Assembly (NCBI GenBank): GCA_025765595.1
Contig: JAIVFH010000005.1
Span: 372,001 to 436,000 of the forward strand
Reading direction: 5' to 3'
Origin: Obelidium mucronatum
Lineage: Eukaryota; Chytridiomycota; Chytridiomycetes; Chytridiales; Chytriomycetaceae
DNA length: 64,000 nucleotides
Position 1 is the stretch's first letter. Every line of letters starts with the position of its first letter. Positions 1-9,882 of this stretch are shown piece by piece. Made by a program: the position numbers and the translations under genes. The notes below the pieces were generated by a model that saw nothing but the letters and a program-made list of their open reading frames with translations, had not been told where the DNA came from and made no database searches.

Positions 1-306
1 CTTTACAAACGAAAAGACGTTGATCGGTCTGTTTCAACAGAGGAGAGCACGGAAGATTCTGGGGAGGTGCTTTTGAAAAAACCGAACTTTGTCAGCGGAT
101 TCAACCCACGAAGTACTTATGATCCCAATGATTTGGCAGTAAATATGGAGGATTCTGGTGACGAACACGAGGAGCAAAGTGACGAAGAGGAAGAACCTGA
201 CGATGACGTGGATGACGATCATGAGCAAGAAGATAGCGAAGTGGCAGGAAATAATGAGTTCGGAGACGATATGGTTGAATTGGATTGGGGAGACGCGGAT
301 GAATGA
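1..306 (+). CDS. C-terminal fragment of an acidic protein, 5' end outside window
   Basis: An open frame runs from the first base to the stop at 304-306 and gives about 100 residues of the C-terminus of a larger protein. After a short basic/serine stretch and a segment reading SGFNPRSTYDPND, it becomes a strongly acidic tail of Asp/Glu runs that ends in LDWGDADE. Such tails are common in nucleolar, chaperone and chromatin proteins, but I do not recognise the family. The stop lies 60 bp from the convergent stop of SmG. The start and any domains are outside the window, so no function is assigned. Confidence 0.6.
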   Translation, partial: LYKRKDVDRSVSTEESTEDSGEVLLKKPNFVSGFNPRSTYDPNDLAVNMEDSGDEHEEQSDEEEEPDDDVDDDHEQEDSEVAGNNEFGDDMVELDWGDADE

Positions 307-366
307 GATTCAGAACATCGTATATTCACATCACTGGAAATAAAAAAGACAGGGTAGGTTTCCGAA

Positions 367-836
367 TTAGGCTATCTTTTCCAGTGCTTCCATTACGACG
401 ATTGAGTTTCCACGAATGACCTGAGTTGGGAGGTTAGATTTCACTTGCTTTGCTGAGCCAAACGAAAAAGAGCAACATACAATCATTCCAATATCCTGCC
501 GGTCAGTCGCCGATACCTCTTCAGTGGCATCTTCTAGAACAATGTTCATGAATGGATCGAATCCTGTGGGGATGATTGAATATTGTGAGATCCGCAGTTT
601 GGACGTCAGTCATAATCTGTAAATACCACGCAGAACTCCAGATACTTTTCTGTTTCCGTTTAACTCAAGAAAGAGACGTTTGTCCATGTACCTGTCGAAA
701 GTCAAGCAGTTGAGTGAAAGGTTAGAAAACCAAATCCACTGAGCCATTAGCGCATGCCACCGTGTGCTGAAAACTCCAGCCAGCATCACGCGCGCGCCAC
801 TTACTTCTTCAGTTCTGGTGCCGCTGCTTTGCTCAT
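367..836 (-). CDS. SNRPG: Small nuclear ribonucleoprotein G (SmG)
   Basis: Four exons on the minus strand, 836-805, 691-627, 563-481 and 420-367, give a 77-residue protein beginning MSKAAAPELKK and ending VMEALEKIA. All junctions are GT-AG and keep frame. SmG is one of seven Sm proteins that form the ring on U1, U2, U4 and U5 snRNAs. The Sm1 motif (LNGNRKVSGVLRGFDPFMNI) and the Sm2 signature IRGNSIV are both visible and the length matches the family. The last intron (480-421) is 60 nt, a multiple of three, and has no stop in frame, so its retention would insert 20 residues. The gene is head to head with uL24, with 73 bp between the start codons. Confidence 0.95.
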
Positions 837-909
837 GCTGGTGCTAGTGGGTTGTTGTGGTTGTTGGAGGGATTCAGCGCAATTTTCAGCCGCTACGAAC
901 CGTGTCAAA
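837..909. promoter_or_regulatory. 73-bp bidirectional promoter between SmG and uL24
   Basis: The whole space between the SmG start (836, minus) and the uL24 start (910, plus) is 73 bp, so both core promoters and both 5' leaders must lie here or in the first introns. I see no clear TATA box. The first introns of uL24 (about 300 nt each) are long for this window and could carry regulatory sites. Confidence 0.55.
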
Positions 910-1897
910 ATGAAGTACAGCAACAGTGAGTGGCCCATCCCCATCAACCAGCGCCATCGCAGCCATCGGACATCGCGGCAAGGCGCAGCAGACACAGTCG
1001 CATAGTGAAGGCGGCGGACTCAGGAGGGATCGGAGCTGGAGGCATGCTTGCATGCATGCATGGCTTCAGAGACATCTGTCGACTCAGAGACACGATGCTC
1101 AACGGATGAGTGATTGGTCGAGAGCGAAAGGGGGCGCAAGACGTGTCGCTGCTGGACTGCGTGGATCACTGGCGTCACAACTCGAACCACAACAGAGAGA
1201 GACTAACCTGCCTTTCTCTTCACAGCCGTCTCTTCCTCCCGCAGAACTTCCAGAAAGGCTCACTTCTCTGCTCCATCCCACATCCGCAGAAAGATGATGG
1301 TTCGTAAATCGCAACTTCAATCACATATTCAATCCTCTTGATCGAGATCGATGCGATACTATCGAAATTCAATTCACTGGACAGGGACTTTCAAATATTC
1401 GTTCGCAACTGATGATTCACAATCTTCATTATTTCTGACACCTCTTGTTTGAGATGGTCTTCACAACCCATCTGTGCACGGAAACGATTCACTCTGATGC
1501 AAAAACGACTTTCAAAACACTATTACTTAGTTTTGAATCTTCTATCCCTCTCATCTCCGCGATTCCGTTTATTTCTTCACCTTGAGCTAACCTATCTTTT
1601 ATCTCGCAGTCTGCTGCTCTCTCTAAGGAATTGAGAGAGAAGTACAAGGTCCGCTCCCTTCCAATCCGTCAAGACGACGAAGTGGAAGTCGTCCGTGGAT
1701 CCCACAAGGGAAAGGTCGGAAAGGTTGTCGCCGTCTACCGCAAGAAGTGGGTCATTCACATTGACAAGTTGGTCAAGGAGAAGTCCAACAACCAATCCGT
1801 TCAATTGGGAGTTGACCCATCCAAGGTTAAGATCACCACCATCAAGTTGGACAAGGACCGTGTGAACTTGTTGCAACGCAAGGCTGCCTCTGCTTAA
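910..1897 (+). CDS. RPL26: 60S ribosomal protein uL24 (L26)
   Basis: Exons 910-925, 1226-1299 and 1610-1897 encode 125 residues, a component of the large ribosomal subunit near the tunnel exit. The start reads [19 protein letters not shown], then [10 protein letters not shown] and LSKELREKY, followed by the KOW motif in the segment [20 protein letters not shown]. The first exon has only 16 coding bases. Both introns are about 300 nt, much longer than most here. Codon choice is strongly biased (GTC, AAG, CGT), as expected for high expression. It shares its 73 bp upstream space with SmG. Confidence 0.95.
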
Positions 1898-2103
1898 GTT
1901 TCTTTTTTAAAAAAGGGATTTGAGGAGACGTGGATTGTTTGAGGAAAAGGTTGCTCATCATTGAACCATTTGCGTGTATTCAAAGAGTGTCATTATACAA
2001 TAATAAAAAATGATGATGTTCGGTTTTATGTGTTTTAACTGACTGGATTTAATTCAAAAAAATAAACCTTCACTATTTATTTACTCGGACACACTATCAA
2101 CAA

Positions 2104-3034
2104 ATGTCCATCGTCAACCTAACAAACGTAACGGTGAGTAGTTACTGCTTTCACAGAAGCTGTGCCTGTATGAGCTCTCATGTGTTGGAAGGAGATATTG
2201 CTCTCGTTCTAATGGTTATATTGATGAGTTTTCGTCCATTCAGATTCTGGACAATCCATCAACATTCTTTGACCAGTTCCGTTTTGAAATTACGTTTGAA
2301 GTCATCAGCGAGCTGCAGGAAGGTGGGGGATGATACTGATGCTGTTGTATTCTGACTCTTCCCCAAAGACCTTGAATTCAAACTGATTTACGTTGGTTCC
2401 GCTGAAACTGAAGCTCACGACCAAGTTCTTGAAGAAATTCAAGTAGGTCCAGTCCCAGTTGGTGTTAGCAAGTTTGTGTTTGAGGTAAGTTAATGGACGG
2501 GTGGGAGAATTCTCGTTTCTGACGTGAGAACTCAAGGCACCGGCCCCTAAACCCGAGCTTCTTCCGGCAAATGATATTATTGGTGTAACTGTCGTACTGC
2601 TGCAAGTTTCATACAGAGAAAAGGAATTTATTCGTGTAGGATACTACGTCAACACAGACTACAAGGATGAGGGACTGCGCGAAAATCCTCCTGCCACCAT
2701 AGAATTCGACAAACTCGAGCGTAGTATATTGGCAGATAAGCCGAAAGTTACAAGATACAATATTCCATGGTAATCCCATTTAAAGACAAAACATGAGGAA
2801 TTCTGACTACCCTACATCCTTCTTCACATTAGGGATATGTCTGAAGAACAGCAGCAACAGCAACAACTGGAACAGCAACAGCAGCAACAAGGCACCCTGA
2901 ATTTGCCGTTCAAACCAGACTTTGCTCACATTGATACATCCGTTTTGATGAATCAGCCGGTTGAACCGCAGAGTTTAATGACAGCCTCCATGGGAATGGT
3001 GATTGGTGGAGGTGGTGAGGACATGGATATGTAA
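2104..3034 (+). CDS. ASF1: Histone chaperone ASF1
   Basis: Five exons, 2104-2133, 2244-2322, 2369-2484, 2537-2769 and 2833-3034, give about 219 residues. ASF1 binds the H3-H4 dimer and hands it to CAF-1 or HIR during nucleosome assembly. Family marks include the [10 protein letters not shown] start, [50 protein letters not shown] and LRENPP. After the Ig-like core (about 155 residues) comes a glutamine-rich tail, in place of the acidic tail of budding yeast, ending GGGGEDMDM. The second intron is only 46 nt and starts GTGGGG. The stop is 25 bp from the convergent stop of the next gene. Confidence 0.95.
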
Positions 3035-3059
3035 TAATAAATACGTTCTGATTTATTAT

Positions 3060-4056
3060 TCATTTCGTCAAATCAATCACTTCAATAACTTTGACCCTTT
3101 TCGGCAGCACTCCAAGATATTCTACTTCTCCCAATCCCCCATCATTGTGAATCACTGGCTTCGATTCTGTGTCTTCTGATTTCAGTTCTGGTTTCACATA
3201 GCTCTCTGTTTCCGAGTGGTGTTTATATTTGTGCATGATCTTCAGTTCCTCTTCGTCTTCCGAATCGACAATAATGGGTGCTTCCTTGATTCCTTCTGCC
3301 TCCAAGAAGTCAGACGTCTTGTAGTAGAATGTGTGAATAACATCGCGAGAGCCCGGGACGGTGATCCAAGTTGGCTTCGGCCGGTCATCACGTCGTTTTC
3401 TAGATCTGATATGATCTGATTTCACAGGGGATGTAAAACTGGTTGTGGAGGACAACAATGCTCCTTTTTTTGCCTTCTCATCCTGACACAACCGGTTACT
3501 TACAACCACAAAGCTATAGTGCAAAACTTACGATTAATATTGCACCCATAGACCCCATCTGTCGATCTCTGGTCGGGGATTTGCTCTTTCTCCTTCGCCC
3601 ACGTTTAGAGTCCCTGCCCATCACTGTCCTCCGCAACGAGACCCAGATTTCAATCGTTCCTAATCTTGACATAACATTTCCCTTTGAAACTCCTCCCTCC
3701 GTCACCAAAACTGGCTTTGCAAAGTAAAAGTGCTGAATCTGGTCGTCTCCCACCCGCTGTCCTTCAAACTCAGAACCTCCGCTTCGACTGAGCTTCCGTG
3801 AGCCGAGAGCTTGTCCATCAATAAAGAGGCGAACATCGACTGTTGTTCCGTCCGTTGGGTCGGGGTTCGGATTGTTCAGTGACAGAACCACTTTGTACTC
3901 CCGACCAAGTTTGCATTCCACATAGCTTTTATCAGGACAGCCGTCTTCAAAGGAGTATTCAGGGGCGAACGTGGGATCTCCTTGGATCTGGATGTTGGCA
4001 GAGACAGTTGCGCCTTGGAAAGATTTGTGTGTGGTGTCAACTGTAATGACGACCAT
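3060..4056 (-). CDS. DUF7918-like protein with C-terminal SUMO-interacting motif (paralogue A)
   Basis: Two exons, 4056-3532 and 3482-3060, encode 315 residues. The N-terminal half is beta-rich, with short positions like those of fungal DUF7918 proteins (an acidic substrate-like strand, RLFIDGQALGSRKL, then LGTIEIWVSLRR). The second exon has a Lys/Arg patch (RSRKRRDD) resembling a nuclear signal, then VIHTFYYKTSDFLEAEGI, like the conserved DUF7918 end. The last residues read VIEVIDLTK, a textbook SUMO-interacting motif. The intron falls in phase 0 just before DEKAKKG, exactly as in its divergent neighbour, so the two are paralogues. Function is unknown; a SUMO-binding nuclear role is inference. 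The DUF7918 assignment is from pattern memory and needs a profile search. Confidence 0.75.
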
Positions 4057-4116
4057 TTTTTTCTATTATTTTGCATTCTATTTTTGATATCTGATAAATA
4101 AATAAATAAAACAAAA
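4057..4116. promoter_or_regulatory. 60-bp bidirectional promoter between the DUF7918-like paralogues
   Basis: Only 60 bp separate the two divergent start codons (4056 minus, 4117 plus). The stretch is very AT-rich, with a TAAATAAATAAATAAA run that could serve as TATA for either side. The paralogues are therefore probably co-expressed. Confidence 0.5.
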
Positions 4117-5227
4117 ATGGTCGAACGAGAGTTTGGCACGGACCACCCGCAGTTCCAAGGCGCCAAAGTCTCGATAGAGATTCACGTTGATGGCGAAACA
4201 ACCGCTCAACCCGAATTCCCTATCCCCGATGGAATCCCTGACCATTGCTACGTCCAATCAGAACTCAACAAACAATACCAAATAGTGTTCACTGTCACCA
4301 ATCCAAACGAAATCAACGATCCAAAAAACCGATATCCTTCAGGCTGTATACATCCGAATGTTCGTATTTCAATCGATGGAAGTGAGGTCAAGAGCTTCTA
4401 TTTGCCTCAACGGGGGACTACTTCAGCCAAAGGGAAAGTGGAGGGCGGATCTGAACTCCGGTTCCAGTTTGCAGCTCCAAAGATTGTGTTCACAGGCGGT
4501 TTATTGAGGCCGGCTGAAGTTGAGCAACTTGGGACGATAAAGGTGGAGATTTGGTTGTCACGAATTGAACGGGAAATACAATCTGTGAGTCCTGTTGAAG
4601 AAGAAGTGAAACATGAAGTCGTTCATATTGTGAGTTCAGTTATTATTTTTTATTACTGTGTTTTTGAGAGTTGTGGGATATTAAACAAAAAACAATCATC
4701 ATTTAAAGAACGAAAAGGCTAAAAAAGGTGTTTTTGTATCGGCTGCAACAACGTTTGGTGCCAAAACAAAGTTTGTTGGTCGCATTGTTCATTCGACCAA
4801 TTTGACTCTGTTTCCACTCGTGATTCACACGTTCCATTACAAAACGCTGGATTTCCTTGAAATGGAGGGAATTATAATAGGTGATGACCATGAAGAAGAA
4901 GAGGAAGTTCCAGTTGGGAAAGCTCTCCCCTTTCCTCATCCTCCTGCAAAACGGAAAGTTGCCGATCCGGACTCTGGAATCGAGAAAAAAGTGAAGGAGG
5001 AAGTTGTCAAACCACCAGACAGCTCTTCAAAGGCGAATCCCCGAACTCATAACAATAATCAGTTGGTGGACTTGGAGTTTGATGAAACCGTTGAATTCGT
5101 CAGTATTCAGCCAGCAAAGAAAAAGTTAATTGAAGTGATTGATTTAACAACCGAACCTCGAAAGGCTGCGCCGAAAATTGTGTCACGGATAGAATCATCA
5201 GAGGTGATTGATTTGACGAATTTGTAA
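4117..5227 (+). CDS. DUF7918-like protein with two SUMO-interacting motifs (paralogue B)
   Basis: Exons 4117-4629 and 4709-5227 encode 343 residues. The layout mirrors paralogue A: FQGAKVSIEIHVDGE near the start, NVRISIDGSEVKSFYLP in the middle, LGTIKVEIWLS, the intron before NEKAKKG, then VIHTFHYKTLDFLEMEGI. A likely nuclear signal (PPAKRKV) follows. The C-terminus carries two SIM-like cores, LIEVIDLTTEP and SEVIDLTNL, against one in paralogue A. The identical intron position and phase show a tandem inverted duplication. A substrate or scaffold in SUMO pathways would fit the motifs, but this is inference only. Confidence 0.75.
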
Positions 5228-5458
5228 AATAAAATATTTGACAATCAACATGTTTAATGTGCTATTGCAAAGTTGAAAAGTATGGCGGGCAAGTTCTCCA
5301 CTTAACAGTCATATTCTTGGGATGAAGCTTTCACTCCCAGCTTACAATACAATATTTGTGCGAAATCTGTTCGATAACAGTGGACATAGCGTAATGCATA
5401 TCATGATGTCCGAGTCTGGAGGATTCAACGCTTTAAATATATTTACTATTAATGTCCT
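5228..5458. other. Intergenic 3' regions, no gene seen
   Basis: This stretch separates two convergent genes. It is AT-rich, with AATAAA-like polyadenylation signals near the plus-strand stop. I see no coding or RNA gene here. Confidence 0.5.
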
Positions 5459-6487
5459 TTATTGAACGAATTTCCGCTGAACTATCACTTCTCTATCCAA
5501 GTCCAAAAGCAACGGATACTTGCTTCCAACTTCAGGATTCCATCCCCATCCTCTTGCCTTCACAGCGCGACTTCGCGAGTTGGATGAATAATACGCTCTT
5601 CCCAACTCATTAGGAAACTGCTCCACACTCTGAATCATATCCAACGACTGTGCTTCAAAAGTGCTCAATTCGACTCCTCCACTCCGTTTGATGGCATCAG
5701 CAACACCTTGCGCCAACTCTTTCCAAGAAAGCTCCCCACTCTCTGCAAACACATATCCCTTGTCTCCAGACTCCACACTTTCAGGATTTTCTGCCAACTT
5801 GTTCACCAGAATAGAAAACAGTTGCGCCAAATCTTGGACATGAACGTGACTCCACTTTCCTTGCCCTTCTCCTATGTACTCTGCCTGGCCCCGCTTCAAA
5901 GCCCGTCGAATTAGTCCTGGGACTTGACTCGACCACGTCTTGAATTTTCCAAGTCCTTCTCCGTACACGAGAGGTGGGACTACAGTCACGGTTTTGATTT
6001 GTCCAGCAGCGGCATCAGCAACAATTAAATCAACGTCACGGTGCGGTTGCAACGGATCCAGCTTCGCAAGTAATTCGTAATCCGTATCGCGATATACAGT
6101 TTCACTTGGTGCACCCAATCCATTGTCCATAATAACACCCGTTCCACTAACATGAATCAAAACACCCCGTTTCCCGTCTTTTTTTGCCAACACCAGCCCA
6201 GCCAATATGGCTCTACTGCTTTCAACGTGATCGCATGCGTCTGCTGCATTCACGACGATATCAAAGCGGGAGCAAATATCAGTGAGTTCTGTGGTGGCGT
6301 CAAGGCCTTGAAATGTCAACACGGAACTACAGCCGGAAGACTCTAGAACTTGTGTCCGGCGGGAGCCCTCCGGATCAGGACGGATCAGAGCTGTAATCCG
6401 AAAGGAAGAAGGAAGCGTTTTCTGGAGTGTCGTTAGAACCGTTCCGCCAATGTATCCGGTTGCACCGAGACAAAGGACATCAAGCAT
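5459..6487 (-). CDS. NAD(P)-binding epimerase/dehydratase-like protein (atypical SDR)
   Basis: A single exon of 342 residues. The start codon at 6487 gives MLDVLCLGATGYIGGTVL, a Rossmann dinucleotide-binding motif (GATGYIG) at the very N-terminus, so the longer upstream frame is not needed. VVNAADACDHVESSRAIL, LIHVSGTGVI, PPLVYGEGLG and HVHVQDLAQLF match the NAD-dependent epimerase / NmrA-like group of extended short-chain dehydrogenases. The usual YxxxK catalytic pair is not obvious, so it may be a cofactor sensor or an atypical enzyme. Substrate unknown. The stop of the upstream dynein gene is 61 bp before its start on the same strand. Confidence 0.85.
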   Translation of the reverse strand: MLDVLCLGATGYIGGTVLTTLQKTLPSSFRITALIRPDPEGSRRTQVLESSGCSSVLTFQGLDATTELTDICSRFDIVVNAADACDHVESSRAILAGLVLAKKDGKRGVLIHVSGTGVIMDNGLGAPSETVYRDTDYELLAKLDPLQPHRDVDLIVADAAAGQIKTVTVVPPLVYGEGLGKFKTWSSQVPGLIRRALKRGQAEYIGEGQGKWSHVHVQDLAQLFSILVNKLAENPESVESGDKGYVFAESGELSWKELAQGVADAIKRSGGVELSTFEAQSLDMIQSVEQFPNELGRAYYSSNSRSRAVKARGWGWNPEVGSKYPLLLDLDREVIVQRKFVQ

Positions 6488-6548
6488 GTTTTTAAATAAT
6501 TTTTTTTTCTTTTGCTGTTTGTATTTTACCTTCTTTTTATTACACATT

Positions 6549-8882
6549 TCAATGACGTGAATGAGCAGCTGATGCTGCATGTCCCAACTCCGCGACAGTT
6601 TTCTGAAAGTTTGTGAAATCTTCCTGTTGCGGTTGCGCCATCTCCCCAATATCATGAATGTAAACAAATCCATCACTCGATCCAATCGCTGTTTTTTGCC
6701 CACTCTTTTCCCATGCCAGCTTATTCAACGCTTTGCCGCCTGTACCCACAGAAACACTTGCACTGGGAATCTGATGCAAAAGAAAAAAAAAGAGACGGAA
6801 AAAAACGACAATCAGTTCCACACACACCAATCACGTTTCGTTTTTTTTTTGGTAACTCACCTCTACTTCCTGGTTCAAGTCATATACATCAAACACTCCA
6901 TTCCCATCCACGCAACCAAACAATGAAGGATGAATCGGGGACCATTTCACATCATACACGTAGTCGTCGCTTTCTTCAAATGAATACAATGGATCGATTT
7001 TATGCTGTTGTTGGTTCATTGACCCGCCGCCGCTACCACCACCTGCTGCTGTGGCCGTTTTCGAAGGGGATTTGGCTTTCCACAGTTTGACTGTCCAATC
7101 AACAGAAGACGTGAGGAACAGATCGGAAAAGTCTAAGGGTCCGTGAAGTGGGTGGAAATGAAGGGAGGTAATCATTCCATCGTGGCCAATATATGTATCC
7201 AAACTATTGATTCCCGCTTTTCTAAAATATATGTGACAAAAAAAATATTAGCGCAAGTCAAGAATCTAAAAACGAAGCCAAAAAAAAAATCACACCCTCC
7301 GGCTCGATCATATCGATTAGCCTGATAGACCCCGCCTTCTTCAGTTCCAACCCAAAAGGTACTTGTTTCGTTGTCGGGGAATCCAAAACATGTCGTTGCT
7401 ATTTCGTTTGTGACACGCAAGTTTCCAGCATCTATTGGACTATGTGCAAGTTCTAAAATCTCTTGCGGGGTGGCCAACATATCCAATTGCCAGGAACAAA
7501 CGGTTCCATCCGTACTGCATGTCATGAGAGTATGCGCATTTTGCGTCCCAACGATACTCATACTGAAGACTGGGTGCGTGTGTCCTGCAGCGCTGAGGGA
7601 GTCTTTAACACGGCTTGGGATTTGGATCGATTGTCCCAAATGAGAATTTGTCCAGAATAAGTTCCTCCAATGATCAAATTTGGGTGGAATGGAGAAAATG
7701 TTGCCGTTGTGATATCGCTCTGGGCATGGAAAACGAATTCGGGGCGGGCGGGGACATGTAGATTCCAGATGAGTAAAACACCGTCTGGATCGTTGATTGC
7801 AACTTGATTTTTGTTGTAGGAGGCGAGAACTAATTCAGGATGCTACTCCGACAAAATGTCTTGAGATGAATTCGCAAAAGGAAGTCGTTAACTCACCCTA
7901 GGGGACCAAGATAAATCCGTAACTGATCGATTCTTTGTCCATCGTTCGTCAAAAAAGGATACAACGGGTTTGATTCCCTTTCCAGTATCAATTTCCCTAT
8001 AGATTTTTGTGGACAATCGATTAACTGACTCTTCCACTTCATAAAGTCCATCGCGCTTACTTTCGTCCTTCATCGCTCATTGTATAATCAGTCAACACAT
8101 CGTACTTGTTGACCAAAGCACGTTCTACAAGCTTGGAGGCATCTTCAAAAAACTCTTGGAATTGCCAAGACTGTAATATAATCTCTCGTTCGACTTCATC
8201 CATGACTATTTGAACGCATCAATTTCCGCAATGTACTCGATTGAATAGACATGCGAGAATCACCTCTAATTTGAGGAACTTCGGGAACAGGATCTGCCGT
8301 CTCCATCGGATCGGCCTCCTTTTCGACAGCGACAACGGCCTCCTCTTCTTCGTCGGGCAGTTCGTCAGTCTGGAACGAGCTGTCGACAGTCTGCTGTTCT
8401 TTCTCGTAGCACACGGCTTTCTCCTGTCGAATGCAAGCAGTCAGCGGCGCCCCCACACCCACCCCGCACGCGCACCTGCGGCGGCGCCTCGAACAGCACC
8501 ATCGACGCCATCGCCAGGCGCGCGCGAGCCGGCGGCGGCGCTTCTGATTGGTCGGCGTCGGCGCCGAAGTCTCTGCGCTGCGTCGGCGCGACGGCGGCCA
8601 GCTGCGGCGGCGGCGCCGCGGCGGCCTCGTCCTTGCGCGCCTTTTCGCCGACGAGCGACGCGACGAGAAGCTCGAGCTCCTTGCGGCGCGCGGCAAAGTT
8701 CTGTGTTTTGTTTTTTTGTTTTTTGTGTTTTGTGTTTTGGTTGTTCGTTGTTTACTTCGTACCTGCGCTTCGTCCTTCTGCGTGGCTTGCAATGCCCGCG
8801 TGCGCTCTTCTCGGGTGCGCTTGAGTTCCGCAATCTTCAACTTCTTCTTTTCAATCTCGTCTCGTCGGCGCTGCGAGTCCAT
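6549..8882 (-). CDS. DYNC1I: Cytoplasmic dynein 1 intermediate chain, with one apparent frame break
   Basis: Eight exons: 8882-8763, 8700-8476, 8423-8264, 8205-8061, 7996-7897, 7842-7296, 7221-6861 and 6770-6549, about 626 residues. The protein scaffolds the dynein motor and binds dynactin and the light chains. The N-terminus is a charged helix (RRRDEIEKKKLKIAELKRTR) like the dynactin-binding coiled coil, followed by an Ala/Pro-rich GC-rich exon and a segment with QT motifs (EKEQQTVDSSFQTD) reminiscent of light-chain sites. The WD40 propeller follows, with HTHPVFSMSIVGTQNAHT, DGTVCSWQLDML, SSVDWTVKLW and DYVYDVKWSPIHPSLF. In exon 6 one base is missing near 7597-7599: the frame must shift between LKTP and SAAGHTHP. 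No intron explains it. Confidence 0.9.
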
Positions 8883-8948
8883 TTGGTGTGATTAATCTTT
8901 AAATAATTCCAATTATTTATTATTTTACTTGGTCAATCAACAAACTCA

Positions 8949-9484
8949 TCATCGTGCCTCAAATTGCACCACTGTCAAATAAAGAGTTCATTCAAAAGAA
9001 TTGTGATTAGATTAGCAAAGATAAAGGTCGGAAAAAAGAAGGAAGGACGCACTTCGCTTGGTTCTCTTCTTGTACAGAATTCTGTGTCCGCACTCTTTGC
9101 ATCGAATTGGCTCCCTCGGGTTAATCACGTTATCTGCACCACAATCTAGTTGCGTTGGTGTTTGTTTACTCGTTGGTTTTTCTTTTTTGTGGGTGGTGGT
9201 GGATCGGTTGTCCTTTGCTGTCCTTGACAAAGTTCCCCCGTCATCCAAAAACGGATCTTCCTTCCCTGTATAGCTTCTTCTTTCCGTATCATTTGCTGAT
9301 TCGTGCAGTCGCTGTCGTTCACCATCAGAGCGACAACACAACACCATTTTAACAGTAAACCACCCCAAAAGGCCCTCTGTCCCCAGCAATATCTAACAGG
9401 TCTCTGGGAAACCGAGAAAGTTGTCGCAGGAGAGGTCTCACCTCCGCAAGTATAAGAGACGTCACTTCGTCGAACAGCCTCCAT
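8949..9484 (-). CDS. RPB12: RNA polymerase I/II/III shared subunit RPABC4 (RPB12)
   Basis: Exons 9484-9442, 9145-9053 and 8971-8949 encode 52 residues, a small zinc-ribbon subunit common to the three nuclear RNA polymerases. The sequence shows YTCGDCGADN, then [19 protein letters not shown] and the typical end MVQFEAR. The four cysteines form the C-x2-C ... C-x2-C zinc site. The last exon is just 23 bases. Intron 1 is about 300 nt, intron 2 about 80 nt. A longer in-frame start at 9532 exists but its lysine/asparagine run looks like leader sequence; I prefer 9484. Its 3' end lies 66 bp upstream of the dynein intermediate chain start. Confidence 0.95.
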
Positions 9485-9691
9485 TATTCTTTTTTTTTTT
9501 TTGTTTTTTTTTTTTTTGTTATTTTTCTCCATTCCAGCTTTGTCTGCTTTTTTGTTCAACACTGAACAGTGACTTTGGGAAATGCATTACCGTCACTGGG
9601 GCAGATGGAACATGGAGACGGCTTTACAGCTTTACAGGTAGTCTGTACAAATTAGCTTTAAGGACGTTAAATTTCTAATCTGAGTTCATCC

Positions 9692-9773
9692 GGGCAGATG
9701 GCCGAGCGGTCTAAGGCGCTGCACTCAAGTTGCAGTCTAGTAATAGGCGTGGGTTCGAATCCCACTCTGCTCA
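9692..9773 (+). tRNA. tRNA-Leu (CAA)
   Basis: The 5' strand GGGCAGA pairs with TCTGCTC at the 3' end. The A-box region reads GGCCGAGCGGTC and the T-arm GTGGGTTCGAATCCCAC. The anticodon stem CTGCA/TGCAG encloses CTCAAGT, giving anticodon CAA. The long variable arm fits a class II leucine tRNA. No intron is present. It stands alone, just beyond the 3' end of INTS4. Confidence 0.95.
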
Positions 9774-9882
9774 TTTTTTGACGCACAACGTTCTAAACCC
9801 AAACTAACTCTGTGAACATCACTGCCAACCTCTTTCATATCTACATGAATGCTCATTATACGCAATGCTGCTCAATTTATTT

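Noticed and set aside
8196..8882. A continuous 228-codon minus frame at the dynein gene start
   Set aside because: It reads through two clear introns and uses the wrong frame for the GC-rich exon; the spliced model matches the intermediate chain family.
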